The notes: generated by a model from the sequence alone, not told the origin. Positions 1-9,149 are shown, numbered from the stretch's first letter. The stretch is DNA of 53,383 nucleotides from Thermoleophilia bacterium (GCA_020845695.1 JADLFG010000025.1:1-53383); one strand, 5' to 3'. Translations and numbers: made by a program.

Positions 1-1515
1 CGCGGGCGTCCCGGAGAAAGAAACGGATCCGTGATCCAGGACGTAGACCCGGTCTGCGAGCGCGAGGCTGTGGTGAACGTGCTGCTCGATCACGAGCACC
101 GAGATCCCGGCCTCGTTGATCGCAGCCACCGCGGCGAAGAGCTGCTCGACGACAACCGGCGCCAACCCGATCGACGCCTCGTCGAGGATCAGCAGCCTCG
201 GCGCGGCCATCAAGGCCCTGCCGATCGCGACCATCTGCTGCTGGCCCCCCGAGAGCGTCCCGGCACGCTGGCCGAGCAGGTCGCCGAGCAGCGGGAAGAT
301 CTCGAGCACGCGCTCACGCGATGCCGCCGCCTGCTGACGTGCCCGTCGTGAGTACGCGCCGACCGCGAGATTCTCACCGACGCTCAGCTCGGGGAAGAGC
401 CGCCGCCCCTCGTGGCAGAGAGCGATCCCGAGCTCGACCCGCTCATGCGCGCGCAGGCGCGTGATCTCGGCGCCACCGAAGGAGATCAGGCCTGCACGCG
501 CCGCCCGGGCGCCCGAGACGACGTTCGCGAGCGTCGTCTTGCCCGCGCCGTTGGCGCCCAGCACCGCAACCACCTCGCCCTCCGCGAGCTCGAGCTCGAT
601 GCCGCGCAGCGCGAGCGCGCCTCCGTAGCCGGCATCGACGCCGCGAAGCTCGAGCAGCGGCTCTCGTCCGGGGGGCGGTGGCGCGAGCGCCTTGGCGACG
701 GGCGCCGTGTCCTCCGGCCGGTGGCCGAGGTAGAGCTCCCGCACGCGCTGGTCGGCGGAGACAGCCTCCGGCGTGCCCTCCGTGATGACGCGGCCCCAGT
801 CCATCACGACCACGCGGGACGCGAGCGCGCGGATCACGAGCTCGACGTGCTCGACCACGACAACCGTCACGCCGGACTCGTGGATCCGCCGGACGAGCTC
901 GATCATCTCCTCGAGCTCGGCGCGCACGAGCCCGGCGCCGACCTCGTCGAGGAGCAGGAGCCTCGGCTCGAGCGCCAGCGCCCGCGCGAGCTCGAGCCGC
1001 TTCAGGTCGAGCAGCGGGAGCGACCCCGCCGGACGGTCGGCCCGCCCGGCGAGACCCGACAGCCCGAGCACCTCGTCGACCCGGCCGGAGCGACCGCCAC
1101 CGCGAGCGAGCGCGGCAACCTCGACGTTCTGGCGCACGGTCAGCTTGTGGAACGGTTGCGGGATCTGGTAGGCGAGGCCGATCCCAAGCCTGGCCACCCG
1201 GTTGTTCGGCAGGCCGTCGATCCTGTGCCCGTCGAGCCAGATGCGTCCCCGGTCCGGCGTGAGCTCGCCGGAGACGAGCTTGAGCAGCGTGCTCTTGCCG
1301 GCACCGTTCGGGCCGATCACGCCGAGCACCTCGCCATCTTCGACCCGCAGCGAGACGTCGTTGACCGCCGTCACGCCGCCGAAGGACTTGACGGCGCCCT
1401 CGATGACGAGGAGACCCTCGGGCGCCCGTTCCCGCTCGGAGCCCGCCCCGCGCATGCGCGAGCCGACCGCGTCCCGGAGGCGGCGGCTTCGTTGGGCTGG
1501 CGCCGGGGTGACCAT
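1..1515 (-). CDS. Fused LivG-LivF branched-chain amino acid-type ABC transporter ATPase (3' end cut by window)
   Basis: One uninterrupted frame of 505 codons carries two complete ABC ATPase domains that are normally separate LivG and LivF proteins. The first half has Walker A GPNGAGKST (near 1312), Walker B LLLLDEV and the H-loop VEH, but its signature is the degenerate LPLLDLKRLELARAL seen in some LivG-like proteins. The second half has Walker A GANGAGKTT (near 556) and the canonical LSGGQQQM. The proline-rich linker (about 655-730) contains no stop and no plausible internal start, so this is a fusion rather than two genes. Start ATG at 1515, 4 nt after the HyuB-like gene ends. Only the last few residues are off the left edge; permease and binding-protein genes would be expected beyond it. 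The substrate is probably a small organic acid or aromatic linked to the upstream catabolic genes (inference). Confidence 0.88.
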   Translation of the reverse strand, partial: MVTPAPAQRSRRLRDAVGSRMRGAGSERERAPEGLLVIEGAVKSFGGVTAVNDVSLRVEDGEVLGVIGPNGAGKSTLLKLVSGELTPDRGRIWLDGHRIDGLPNNRVARLGIGLAYQIPQPFHKLTVRQNVEVAALARGGGRSGRVDEVLGLSGLAGRADRPAGSLPLLDLKRLELARALALEPRLLLLDEVGAGLVRAELEEMIELVRRIHESGVTVVVVEHVELVIRALASRVVVMDWGRVITEGTPEAVSADQRVRELYLGHRPEDTAPVAKALAPPPPGREPLLELRGVDAGYGGALALRGIELELAEGEVVAVLGANGAGKTTLANVVSGARAARAGLISFGGAEITRLRAHERVELGIALCHEGRRLFPELSVGENLAVGAYSRRARQQAAASRERVLEIFPLLGDLLGQRAGTLSGGQQQMVAIGRALMAAPRLLILDEASIGLAPVVVEQLFAAVAAINEAGISVLVIEQHVHHSLALADRVYVLDHGSVSFSGTPA

Positions 1516-1519
1516 CGCC

Positions 1520-3580
1520 TCAGTGCCGGATGATCGGAGCCGTCGGCTTGCCCTCGGGCCAGCTGCCGAACCAGGTGAGGATCTCCTCGGGCGGGCGCTG
1601 CGCCGACCAGCCGGCGTTGAACTCCTCCCAGGACCGCCCGCGCTCGAGGCGGGCGCGGCGCTCCTCGTCGCGGCGCCGGCGCGTCTCCTCCTCGTCCACG
1701 TTGCCCGACTCGGAGTCGTACGCGACCCGGTAGATCACCTCGACCGCCCACTCGGAGATCGAGCCCTCGGCGAGGCCCTGGAGCACCGACTCCGGATCCG
1801 CATCGAGCGGGTCGCCGTAGCCGGCACCGCCGCCCGAGAGGACGAACGAGATCACGTCGCCCTCGTCGAACGCCCGCGTCGTCCGCGCCATGAACTCGAC
1901 CGTAAGCAGGCCGTTCTCGCCGAGATCGTCGAGCAGCGGCTCGAAGGCGAGCTCGAGCTCGTCACCCTCCTCGCCGAGCCGCTCGATCACCCTCGTCTTC
2001 CGCCCGCTCAGCCCCGGCATGGCGCAGGGCCCGTAGCCGCCGAACAGCCCCTGCGCGGTCTGGATCTTCGAGTTGTCGGCGAGGCACATGAAGAAGACCG
2101 GCGCGGACTGGTGCGCGACCCAGACCTGCACCGTGCCGCAGCCGCCGCGGTGCATCCCGTGCCCGCCCGAGTCGATCAGGTGCGAGGAGACTGGGATCAA
2201 GACCGGGAACTCGTTCTCCATCAGCTCGACGTCGGGGGCGCGACCGAACGGGCACCAGGAGAAATGCGCCGCGTTCATCCCGGGCGCCCACGTGCGGCCG
2301 CCCTGGCCGTCGGTGTTGAGCGCGTAGGCGAGCAGGTCGGCGATCGGCAGCCCCCACTGACTGCGCCCGGCGATCACGTTGCCGGCGCCCATGTTGGCCG
2401 CGGAGGCGGAGACCCGGGGATGATCCTGGGTGCAGAACATCACCTTCGAGAACACGGACGGGGCCGCGCTCATGATCCCGGTCGAGATCATCACGGAGTT
2501 CGAGGTCGCCGCCCGGTCGTCGGGGTTGAGCAGCGTCCCCTTGGGGAAGCGGCACTCGATCGGAGCGAACGTCGCGCTCGAGATCGGCAGGTCGTAGAAG
2601 ATGTAGGAGTAGACGTAGTTGGCGAGGTGGCCGAGCGCCGCGGTCACGTGGGCGTTGTAGGAGCTCGGCGTCTCGGGCGAGGTGCCCTCGAAGTCGAGCA
2701 CGAGCCGGTCGCCGTCCTTCGTCAACTCGAGGCTCGCGGAGCGCACGAGCCCGACCTCCGGGCCGATCGAGTCGGCGAACGCGACCGCGCGGAACTTGCC
2801 GTCGGGCCAGGAGGCGATCCGCTTGCGCGCTCCCTCCTCGGCGACCTGGAGCATGCGCCGAAACAGCCCGACGACGAAGTCGGGTCCCTCCCGGTCTGCG
2901 AGCTCGACGACCCGGCGCCGGGCGCGATCGGCGGCGGTCGCGCGGGCGGTCATGTCCGTCGTCACCATCTGGGGCGCCCGAATCCCGAACGCGTTGAAGA
3001 GCTCGAGCCAGTCGCGGTTGATGCGGAAGTTCTGGCCGACCCGCACCGGCGGCAGGTTGAGGCCCTCCATGAAGCGCGAGGTCGCGGAGACGGGCTGGCC
3101 CCCGGGCTCGACGGCGCCGGTCTCGGTCGTGTGGTTGGCCGCGCCGGCCCAGCCGAGCAGCCGGTCGCCGTAGAAGATCGGCATCACAGCGACGAAGTCC
3201 GGGTTGTGAATGCCGCCGTAGAGCGCGTCGTTCGCGACGAACACGTCCCCGTCCGCGATGCCCGGGTTCTCCGCGTAGTTCGCGAGGATGAACTTGATGA
3301 TGACCGGCTGGATGATCGCGTGCAGGTAGGTGCCGGAGACGCCGTTCACGAGGTCGCCCTGGGCGGTGAAGAGTGCCACCATCACATCCCCGGCGATACC
3401 CATGCTGGAGCGGCAGGAGCGCTCGAACAGCTCGAGCGCCTCGTCGACGATGTCGTTCGTGCGCTGGAAGCCGATCTCGTAGTCGCCGGGCTGGAGCGTC
3501 TCGAGCGCCGCGAGCTCCTCGGGCGTCGGCGGCTCGACCCGGAGCAGCGCCAGCTTCTCTTCTGCGGTCGGAACGGACAT
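1520..3580 (-). CDS. apc4: HyuB-like subunit of an acetophenone/acetone carboxylase-type enzyme (Apc4-like)
   Basis: 686 aa, about 75 kDa, a full-length hydantoinase B/oxoprolinase-family protein. In ATP-dependent ketone carboxylases this subunit combines the activated ketone enolate with carboxyphosphate/CO2. The N-terminal half shows family-typical segments such as FVANDALYGGIHNPDF and AANHTTETG, and the C-terminal region has GYGDPLDADPE. ATG start at 3580 abuts the stop codon of the preceding gene (3581-3583), so the two are translationally linked. The size and its place as the fourth gene after two HyuA-like and one small zinc protein match Apc4 (delta) of acetophenone carboxylase. An acetone carboxylase alpha subunit or a 5-oxoprolinase/hydantoinase subunit are the alternatives; the small zinc subunit in the operon argues against the hydantoinase reading. 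Confidence 0.87.
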   Translation of the reverse strand: MSVPTAEEKLALLRVEPPTPEELAALETLQPGDYEIGFQRTNDIVDEALELFERSCRSSMGIAGDVMVALFTAQGDLVNGVSGTYLHAIIQPVIIKFILANYAENPGIADGDVFVANDALYGGIHNPDFVAVMPIFYGDRLLGWAGAANHTTETGAVEPGGQPVSATSRFMEGLNLPPVRVGQNFRINRDWLELFNAFGIRAPQMVTTDMTARATAADRARRRVVELADREGPDFVVGLFRRMLQVAEEGARKRIASWPDGKFRAVAFADSIGPEVGLVRSASLELTKDGDRLVLDFEGTSPETPSSYNAHVTAALGHLANYVYSYIFYDLPISSATFAPIECRFPKGTLLNPDDRAATSNSVMISTGIMSAAPSVFSKVMFCTQDHPRVSASAANMGAGNVIAGRSQWGLPIADLLAYALNTDGQGGRTWAPGMNAAHFSWCPFGRAPDVELMENEFPVLIPVSSHLIDSGGHGMHRGGCGTVQVWVAHQSAPVFFMCLADNSKIQTAQGLFGGYGPCAMPGLSGRKTRVIERLGEEGDELELAFEPLLDDLGENGLLTVEFMARTTRAFDEGDVISFVLSGGGAGYGDPLDADPESVLQGLAEGSISEWAVEVIYRVAYDSESGNVDEEETRRRRDEERRARLERGRSWEEFNAGWSAQRPPEEILTWFGSWPEGKPTAPIIRH

Positions 3581-5755
3581 TCAGCCTCCCTGGCGGATCG
3601 ACTCGAGGACGCCGAGGCCGAGCTCGTCCACGCTGAAGCGCTTTCCGGGCGGCACGACGACGGTGGTGTAGGGGGACTCGACGAGCGCCGGCCCCTCGAG
3701 CCGGCCGCGCGAGCGCAGGAGGGGCTCCAGGTCGAGCACCGGCGTCTCCTCGAAGCCGCCGGACTCGGGCCACCAGGCCCGCCGGGTGCCCTTGGGCGCC
3801 GGGGTGCCGCTGCCGTTGGCGGCGATCGGCTCCAGCTCGAGCCGCTGCCCGGGAACGGCGACCTTGAGCACGAACGTGTCGATGTAGACGCCGCCCGGCT
3901 TGTTCACGATCAGCGGACTGAAGGCCTCGGAGAACTCGCGCTCGAAGTGGTCGTAGAGGCGGTGGACGTCCGCTTCGGACTCGAGAAAGAGCTGCGGCGT
4001 CGAGGTCCGCTTGGCGTGGATCTGACCGCCGTAGAGCATGTCGAGCTCGAGCGCGAACGTGGCCCGCTCGGGGTTGAAGCCCTCGGCGAGCAGCTCGCGC
4101 CGGGCCTCGTTGACGAGGTGCTCGACGATCGTGTTGAAGCCGGCGTAGTCGTCGGTGGGCGCCTCGCTCGCGGGCTCGATCAGGACCATGCGGTGCGAGC
4201 GCTCGTAGACGTGGACGACGTCCATGATCGAGCTGCCGTAGGCGCAGAAGACCGGCGAGAACGGAAAGATGACCGCGCGCGGGATCTCGTCCATGTAGCC
4301 GGCCACGTGGGTGGGACCGCCGCCGCCGAACGCGAAGACGACGAAGTCCGACGGGCGGTAGCCGCGCAGGACGACCTCTTTGCGGATCGCGGAGGCCATC
4401 TTGTCGTCGATGATCCGTCGGATCAGCGCGGCCGCCTCGATCGTGCCGAGCCCGAGCGGCTCGGCGACCCGCTCGCGGATTGCCCGCTCGGCGGCGTCGC
4501 GATCGAGCTGCATCCGCCCGCCGAAGAAGTTGTCCGGGTTGATGTAGCCGAGCACCAGGTCGGCGTCCGTGACGGTTGGCTCGATGCCGCCCAGGTTGTA
4601 GGCAACCGGGCCGGGATAGGCGCCCGCGCTCCGGGGGCCGACCTCGAGACGGTGGCCGAGGGCCTCGTTGACCCAGGCGATCGAGCCGCCGCCCGCGCCG
4701 ATCGAGATCGACTGGAGCATCGTGATCGCGACCATCCAGGTGTCGATCACGGGGTTGAACTCGTAGTTCCGCACGGACTCGTCGACGACGAGCCCGACGT
4801 CGAAGCTCGTGCCGCCCACGTCCGAGGTGACGACGTTCTTCGCGCCCATCCGCCGGGCGATGTCGCTCGCCCCGATCAGCCCCGCCACGGGGCCGCCGTT
4901 GTAGGTGCGCCCCGCCGTCGTCTTGAAGATGTCCGCGCAGCCGCCCGAGTTGTGCACCATGAACAGCGGGCCCTGGTAGCCCGCGTCCCTGAGCTTGTCC
5001 CAGGTCGCGGACAGCTCCGCGCGCATCGCGCGCTGCAGGTAGGCGTCGAGCACGGCGGTCATCGTGCGCCCGTACTCGCCCAGGCGGCTGACGACCTGGC
5101 TCGCGAGGATCACCGGCAGATGCCCGACGTGGTAGTCGCGGTACTCCTCCCGGATGATCTCCTTGACCCTGCGCTCGTGCTCTGCGTTCACGAACGACCA
5201 GAGCAGCGAGACGACGAAGCCGCGGGCACCCCCGTCGACGAGCCGGCGCACCTTGCGCCGCACGTCGTCGGCATCGATCGGCCTGATCACGCGCCCGCGC
5301 CCGTCGATCCGCTCCCTGACGCCGACGATCATGTCGCGCGGCACGAGCGGCGACGGCTTCTCCTGCAGCGGCAGAGCGCGGCGCTCGTCGAGACGCTTGC
5401 CGTCGATCCACTGCGCGCCCCTGCCGATCAGGACCGCGTCCTCGTGTCCCTCGGTCGTGATCAGGCCGAGCCGCGGCCCGTCCCGCTCGATCAACCGGTT
5501 CATCGCCACGGTGGTCGAGTAGCGAACGGCGTCGAGCCGCGGCGCGAGCTCCTCGATCGTCGTCCCGAGCTCCTCCGCGCCCTCCTCGATCACCTGCATG
5601 AAGCAGATCGAGAGGTCATACGGGGTAGTCGGTACCTTGCGGAAGATCGTGCGCCCGTCGACGACCATCACCATGTCGGTGAAGGTCCCGCCGACGTCGA
5701 CGTCGACGGTGTTGCGCGCCAGCTCGAAGGCGTCCTGCTCAGCCGTTGTAGACAA
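3581..5755 (-). CDS. apc3: HyuA-like ATP-binding subunit of a ketone carboxylase (Apc3-like)
   Basis: 724 aa, hydantoinase A/oxoprolinase family with an actin/Hsp70-like ATPase fold. Visible motifs are the N-terminal phosphate loop VDVGGTFTDMV, a second SDVGGTSFDVG near the middle, GAGGGSIAWV, and FGGGGPTHV. In acetone and acetophenone carboxylases such subunits phosphorylate the ketone and bicarbonate at the expense of ATP. I chose TTG at 5755: it has AGGGAG 8 nt upstream and gives a protein starting MSTTAEQDAF just before the first motif, overlapping the end of the small zinc-protein gene by 17 nt. A longer reading from 5830 would overlap that gene far more. Third gene of the operon and paralogous to the first gene (6112-8118), which is the two-HyuA arrangement of acetophenone rather than acetone carboxylase. 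Confidence 0.86.
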   Translation of the reverse strand: MSTTAEQDAFELARNTVDVDVGGTFTDMVMVVDGRTIFRKVPTTPYDLSICFMQVIEEGAEELGTTIEELAPRLDAVRYSTTVAMNRLIERDGPRLGLITTEGHEDAVLIGRGAQWIDGKRLDERRALPLQEKPSPLVPRDMIVGVRERIDGRGRVIRPIDADDVRRKVRRLVDGGARGFVVSLLWSFVNAEHERRVKEIIREEYRDYHVGHLPVILASQVVSRLGEYGRTMTAVLDAYLQRAMRAELSATWDKLRDAGYQGPLFMVHNSGGCADIFKTTAGRTYNGGPVAGLIGASDIARRMGAKNVVTSDVGGTSFDVGLVVDESVRNYEFNPVIDTWMVAITMLQSISIGAGGGSIAWVNEALGHRLEVGPRSAGAYPGPVAYNLGGIEPTVTDADLVLGYINPDNFFGGRMQLDRDAAERAIRERVAEPLGLGTIEAAALIRRIIDDKMASAIRKEVVLRGYRPSDFVVFAFGGGGPTHVAGYMDEIPRAVIFPFSPVFCAYGSSIMDVVHVYERSHRMVLIEPASEAPTDDYAGFNTIVEHLVNEARRELLAEGFNPERATFALELDMLYGGQIHAKRTSTPQLFLESEADVHRLYDHFEREFSEAFSPLIVNKPGGVYIDTFVLKVAVPGQRLELEPIAANGSGTPAPKGTRRAWWPESGGFEETPVLDLEPLLRSRGRLEGPALVESPYTTVVVPPGKRFSVDELGLGVLESIRQGG

Positions 5756-6110
5756 GGCGGTTCTCCCTGATCGACAGCTCGCCGCGCTCGATTCGCTCGC
5801 GCAAGCGCGGGACGTCGAGCTCGATGTCATGGGTGACCGGGTGGCCGGGCGGCAGGTACTCCACCTCGACCTGCGTGCCGCAGCCCGGGCAGTAGAACTC
5901 GAGGATCCGCACCCAGTCAGGGTCCGGCGCGAACGTGTACTCGCCCTCGATCAGCGGCCGGTGGATCTCCCGCGGGTCGCGATCGTGGACGAGGCAGCCC
6001 TGCTTGTAGCTACGGGAGGCCGGGCCAAGGTGGCGGTCGCAGCGATGGCAGTGCCACGACTCCGACTCGACGTCGAGGTCGAGGTACTCGGTGATGCGAA
6101 TCCGCTCCAT
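5739..6110 (-). CDS. apc2: Small zinc-binding subunit of a ketone carboxylase (acetone carboxylase gamma / Apc2-like)
   Basis: 123 aa, about 14 kDa. It has two CxxC pairs, C21/C24 (CHRC) and C74/C77 (CPGC), typical of the metal-binding small subunit of acetone carboxylase (gamma) and acetophenone carboxylase (Apc2, about 15 kDa). Its presence between two HyuA-like genes is the strongest local argument that the cluster is a ketone carboxylase rather than a hydantoinase or oxoprolinase. ATG start at 6110, one base after the stop of the upstream HyuA-like gene; its stop overlaps the start of the next gene. Confidence 0.82.
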   Translation of the reverse strand: MERIRITEYLDLDVESESWHCHRCDRHLGPASRSYKQGCLVHDRDPREIHRPLIEGEYTFAPDPDWVRILEFYCPGCGTQVEVEYLPPGHPVTHDIELDVPRLRERIERGELSIRENRLVYNG

Positions 6111-6111
6111 C

Positions 6112-8118
6112 TCAGCTCCCTCCCCCGGCCGGCTCGATCCGGGCGTTGCGCAGCTCGTCGATCACGAGCGACCAGCCGGCCGGGACCATGCACGTGTTCG
6201 TGTCGGACTCGAGCAGCCCGGGCCCCTCGATCAGGGCACCCGGAGCGAGCGCGTCCCAGTCGAAGACCGGCAGCGAGCCACCCGCCCCGAGCTCGCGCAG
6301 CGAGGCCGGTTGCGGCCGCGTCGGCGCGCCGCCCGGCTCGCGCCGCAGCTCGGGAGACGGCATCGCGCAGGAGCCGCGCACAGCGATCCGCTCGACCGAC
6401 CTGCCCGCGGCGCTCGCGAGCGCGGCTGCAACCGCCGCCGCCTCAGCGGGTCCCCGCCACTCGGTCAGGCTGCCGCCGCCGAGCGTCAGCTCGGCCTGGA
6501 GCACGATCGCGTCCCTCGCGAAGCCCTCGCCTTCGAGCTCGGCGACGACACGCTCCCGTCCCGCCTCGACGAGCGCCCCGACCCGGGGACCGGTGTCCGC
6601 GTCGATCCGCAGGTGCGGCCACAGCTCCTCGACGTGGCAGAGGTCCGAGACCGAGGAGCCGTACGCGCTGAGCACGGGGCCGAGCACGAACGCGGATGCC
6701 GCCCGGACGCCAAGCCGGCCCGCAACCGAGGCGGCGAAGTTCGCCCCGTTACCGCCGAACGCGAACAGCGCGAGCCCGTCCGGGCTCTCGTCCGCCTCGG
6801 CGAGCGTGCGCTCGACCGCCGCGGCGACCAGCTCGACCGCAGCCGCCAGCACGCGCTCGGCCGCCTCGGCGACGGGGACGCCGAGCGGCGCGGCGACGTG
6901 CTCGGCGAGGGTCTCCGCGGCCCGCCCGGCAGAGAGCGTCTTGCGCCCGCCGAGGAACCGCTCCGGGTCGAGCCGGCCGGCGACGAGCAAGGCATCCGTG
7001 AGGGTCGCGTTCTCGCCGCCGAGGTCGTAGCACGCCGGACCCGGGAAGGCCCCCATGGAGTCCGGGCCGAGCGTCAGCTCGCCGTCGACGACCCGGGCGA
7101 CCGAGCCACCACCGAGCGCGACGGAGCGCAGGAGCAGCCAGGGGATACGCGCGTCGATGCCGAAGAAGTCGGTCTCCGAGCTGCGCACCGGCTCTCCCTC
7201 GATGACGAGGCCGATCTTCGCGGTCGTGCCGCCGATGTCGAGCGCGAGCACCCGACCCAACCCGTACGCGCGCGCCAGGTGCGCCGCCCCCGCGAGCCCG
7301 AACACCGGGCCGGACTCGATCGTGTCGACGCCGCGGGTCTTCGCCACCCGTGCAACACCACCGTTCACGTGGCCGATATAGAGCGGCCGGCGGTAGCGGT
7401 AACGCGAGAGCAGCTCGTCCTCGGCCCGAAAGAGCGCGCTCGCGAGCGGCGTGTGCACGTACGCGTTGACGAGCGCGATGTGGGTGCGGGTCCGATCGTC
7501 CGGGTGACGGCAGATCTCCGAGCCGAGCACGAGCGGCACGGAGCCGAGGTAGTGGTCGGGGAACTGCTCCTCGACCAGCCGCTTGACCTCGAGCTCCCGG
7601 CCGGCGTCCTCGAAGGCGCCGCCGAAGCTGACGCACAAACGCCGCGCGCCCCGCTCGAGCAGCGCGCGCAGGACGGCGAGAAGTTCCTCCTCGCGCGCGC
7701 CCGGCGCGACCGTGGCGATGCTGGCCGTGTCGACGACGTGGCCGACGGCCGGACTCGGCCCCGCCCCGTAGAGCGCCGCCTCCTGCTCGGGATCGACGAC
7801 CAGCCCGATCCGCGGGCCCTTGCGCTCGGCGAGGACGTTCGTCGCGATCGTCGCCGACCAGCGGATCACGGCCACCTGGTCGAGGAGGCCGGTCAGATCC
7901 TCGAAGCCGCCGAGGCGAGCACCTTCCTCGAGGCAGGTGAAGAAGCAGACGGTGAAGTCGTGTGGCGTCGTGTCGACCTTCGCGGTCCAGTACGTCGCGC
8001 CATCGCTGAAGAGCCCGTCCGTCAGGGTCCCGCCGATATCGATGTCGACGGTCAGGCGCCGGGAGCGCGCGCCGCCCGTTGCTGGTGGTCCGGACGCGAC
8101 GGTCTCGAGCCCGGTCAC
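6112..8118 (-). CDS. apc1: HyuA-like ATP-binding subunit of a ketone carboxylase (Apc1-like)
   Basis: 668 aa, about 70 kDa from the chosen start, the size of Apc1 in acetophenone carboxylase. It is a second, divergent HyuA-family protein with the N-terminal loop VDIDIGGTLTDG, the internal LALDIGGTTAKIG, ALGGGSVARV and FAFGGNGANF. First gene of the operon. The start is GTG at 8118, preceded by GGGGGA at 8 nt; the frame stays open upstream to 8313, but that stretch lies over the promoter and operator sites, so it is unlikely to be translated. About 100 nt of leader separates this start from the predicted transcription start near 8218. Function as a carboxylase subunit is inferred from family and gene order. 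Confidence 0.84.
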   Translation of the reverse strand: MTGLETVASGPPATGGARSRRLTVDIDIGGTLTDGLFSDGATYWTAKVDTTPHDFTVCFFTCLEEGARLGGFEDLTGLLDQVAVIRWSATIATNVLAERKGPRIGLVVDPEQEAALYGAGPSPAVGHVVDTASIATVAPGAREEELLAVLRALLERGARRLCVSFGGAFEDAGRELEVKRLVEEQFPDHYLGSVPLVLGSEICRHPDDRTRTHIALVNAYVHTPLASALFRAEDELLSRYRYRRPLYIGHVNGGVARVAKTRGVDTIESGPVFGLAGAAHLARAYGLGRVLALDIGGTTAKIGLVIEGEPVRSSETDFFGIDARIPWLLLRSVALGGGSVARVVDGELTLGPDSMGAFPGPACYDLGGENATLTDALLVAGRLDPERFLGGRKTLSAGRAAETLAEHVAAPLGVPVAEAAERVLAAAVELVAAAVERTLAEADESPDGLALFAFGGNGANFAASVAGRLGVRAASAFVLGPVLSAYGSSVSDLCHVEELWPHLRIDADTGPRVGALVEAGRERVVAELEGEGFARDAIVLQAELTLGGGSLTEWRGPAEAAAVAAALASAAGRSVERIAVRGSCAMPSPELRREPGGAPTRPQPASLRELGAGGSLPVFDWDALAPGALIEGPGLLESDTNTCMVPAGWSLVIDELRNARIEPAGGGS

Positions 8119-8177
8119 GAGCACCGTCCCCCGGTACGGCGACAATCCGGCCCGGACGGTACCGGCAGCGAGTTTGG

Positions 8178-8214
8178 TTCTGTCACAACGAACTCCAATT
8201 CTGTCCAGCGGAAC
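8178..8214. promoter_or_regulatory. Two phased operator-like sites, TTCTGTC-N5-GAAC
   Basis: Two 16-bp elements of identical layout, 8178-8193 (TTCTGTCACAACGAAC) and 8199-8214 (TTCTGTCCAGCGGAAC), start 21 bp apart, which is two helical turns. They lie just downstream of the predicted transcription start, where a bound repressor would block elongation or clearance. A third copy occurs at 11157-11172. The neighbouring IclR-family genes are the obvious candidates to bind here (inference). Confidence 0.62.
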
Positions 8215-8224
8215 AGGATTCCGC

Positions 8225-8253
8225 ATAATGTACGGAGGCCCGGCGGTTGTCAA
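8225..8253 (-). promoter_or_regulatory. Sigma-70-type promoter of the carboxylase-liv operon
   Basis: Read on the minus strand: a perfect -35 TTGACA (8253-8248), a 17-bp spacer, and -10 CATTAT (8230-8225). Predicted transcription start near 8218. This is the best consensus promoter in the window and faces the five-gene operon; the IclR gene diverges on the other strand. Confidence 0.75.
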
Positions 8254-8306
8254 GGAGATCTCTTGACCGGTTCCGGCGCCCCCGGGAGGGGTTGCGACGC
8301 GCGACG

Positions 8307-9149
8307 ATGACACAGGTACCGCCCAACGACCACGACCGGCCCGAGCGAGTCCCGGGCAGCCACGGCCCCAGGCCCGCCTACCCGATCGAGTCGGTCGACA
8401 ACGCGCTCAAGCTGCTCGGGATGTTCCGCAGACGCCAGCTCGTGCGTGTCTCCGAGGCGGGCGACGCACTCGGGATCGCGCGCTCGACGGCGCACCGCTT
8501 GCTCGCGATGCTCCAGTACCACGGCTTCGTCCGCCAGGACCCGCTCTCGAAGGCCTACGTCGCGGGTCAGGCCCTGCTCGATCTCGGGCTCGCGGCCGTG
8601 CAGGGGCTCGACATCCGCACCCTCGCCCGACCCGAGCTCGAGCGTCTGAGCCGCGAGCTCGAGGAGACAGCGCATCTCGTCGTGCTCGAGGGACGGGCGG
8701 CGCTCACGATCGACTCGGTCGAGAGCACGCGCGCGCTGCGGGTCGGCGCGCGCACGGGCGTGGCGGACCCCTGCCACTGCACCGCGCCCGGCAAGGCCCT
8801 GCTCGCCGAGTTTGCCGGCCACGAGCTGCGCTCGCTGCTCGGCGACGGGCCGCTCGAGACGCCCACGCCGCGCGCGATCGCCCGCCTCGACGAGCTCGAG
8901 CGGGAGCTCGAGCAGATCCGCGAGCTCGGCTTCGCGGCGAGCTTCGAGGAGTGCGAGCCGGGGGTCTCCGCGATTGCGGCGGCGATCCCCGAGCCCGCGC
9001 TCCTGCCACGCGCGGCGATCGGGATCTCCGCGCCCAGCTTCCGCCTGACGAGCAAGGAGACGGCACGCGTCGCGGCTGCCGTCGTCGAGGCCGCGCACGC
9101 CGTCGTCGCCCGTACGGGGCCCGCGCTCGGGGTCGGCGAGACGCTGTAG
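8307..9149 (+). CDS. IclR-family transcriptional regulator, copy 1
   Basis: 280 aa. The N-terminal winged helix-turn-helix is about residues 25-90 (core VDNALKLL, LGIARSTAHRLLAMLQYHGFV) and the C-terminal IclR effector domain follows (VGARTG, GKALLAE, GFAASFEECEPGVSAIAA). The layout is full-length. It diverges from the carboxylase operon and probably represses or activates it in response to an aromatic or ketone-derived ligand. I placed the start at ATG 8307; the frame is open to 8247, which would run over the -35 box of the divergent promoter. The next gene is a close paralogue of this one. Confidence 0.9.
   Translation: MTQVPPNDHDRPERVPGSHGPRPAYPIESVDNALKLLGMFRRRQLVRVSEAGDALGIARSTAHRLLAMLQYHGFVRQDPLSKAYVAGQALLDLGLAAVQGLDIRTLARPELERLSRELEETAHLVVLEGRAALTIDSVESTRALRVGARTGVADPCHCTAPGKALLAEFAGHELRSLLGDGPLETPTPRAIARLDELERELEQIRELGFAASFEECEPGVSAIAAAIPEPALLPRAAIGISAPSFRLTSKETARVAAAVVEAAHAVVARTGPALGVGETL

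Noticed and set aside
1520..5755. 5-oxoprolinase or hydantoinase (HyuA/HyuB) as the function
   Set aside because: A second HyuA-like gene and a small double-CxxC zinc protein in the same operon fit ketone carboxylases better; kept only as an alternative.
1202..5770. 1522-codon open frame on the plus strand, and other very long frames such as 1962-5411 minus and 16942-19500 minus
   Set aside because: They are antisense or shifted shadows of well-supported genes, have Arg/His/Asp-rich compositions typical of GC-rich shadow frames, and match no family.
8119..8313. Longer N-terminus for the first HyuA-like subunit
   Set aside because: It would be translated from DNA containing the -35/-10 boxes and operator-like repeats; GTG 8118 has a ribosome site and gives the expected size.
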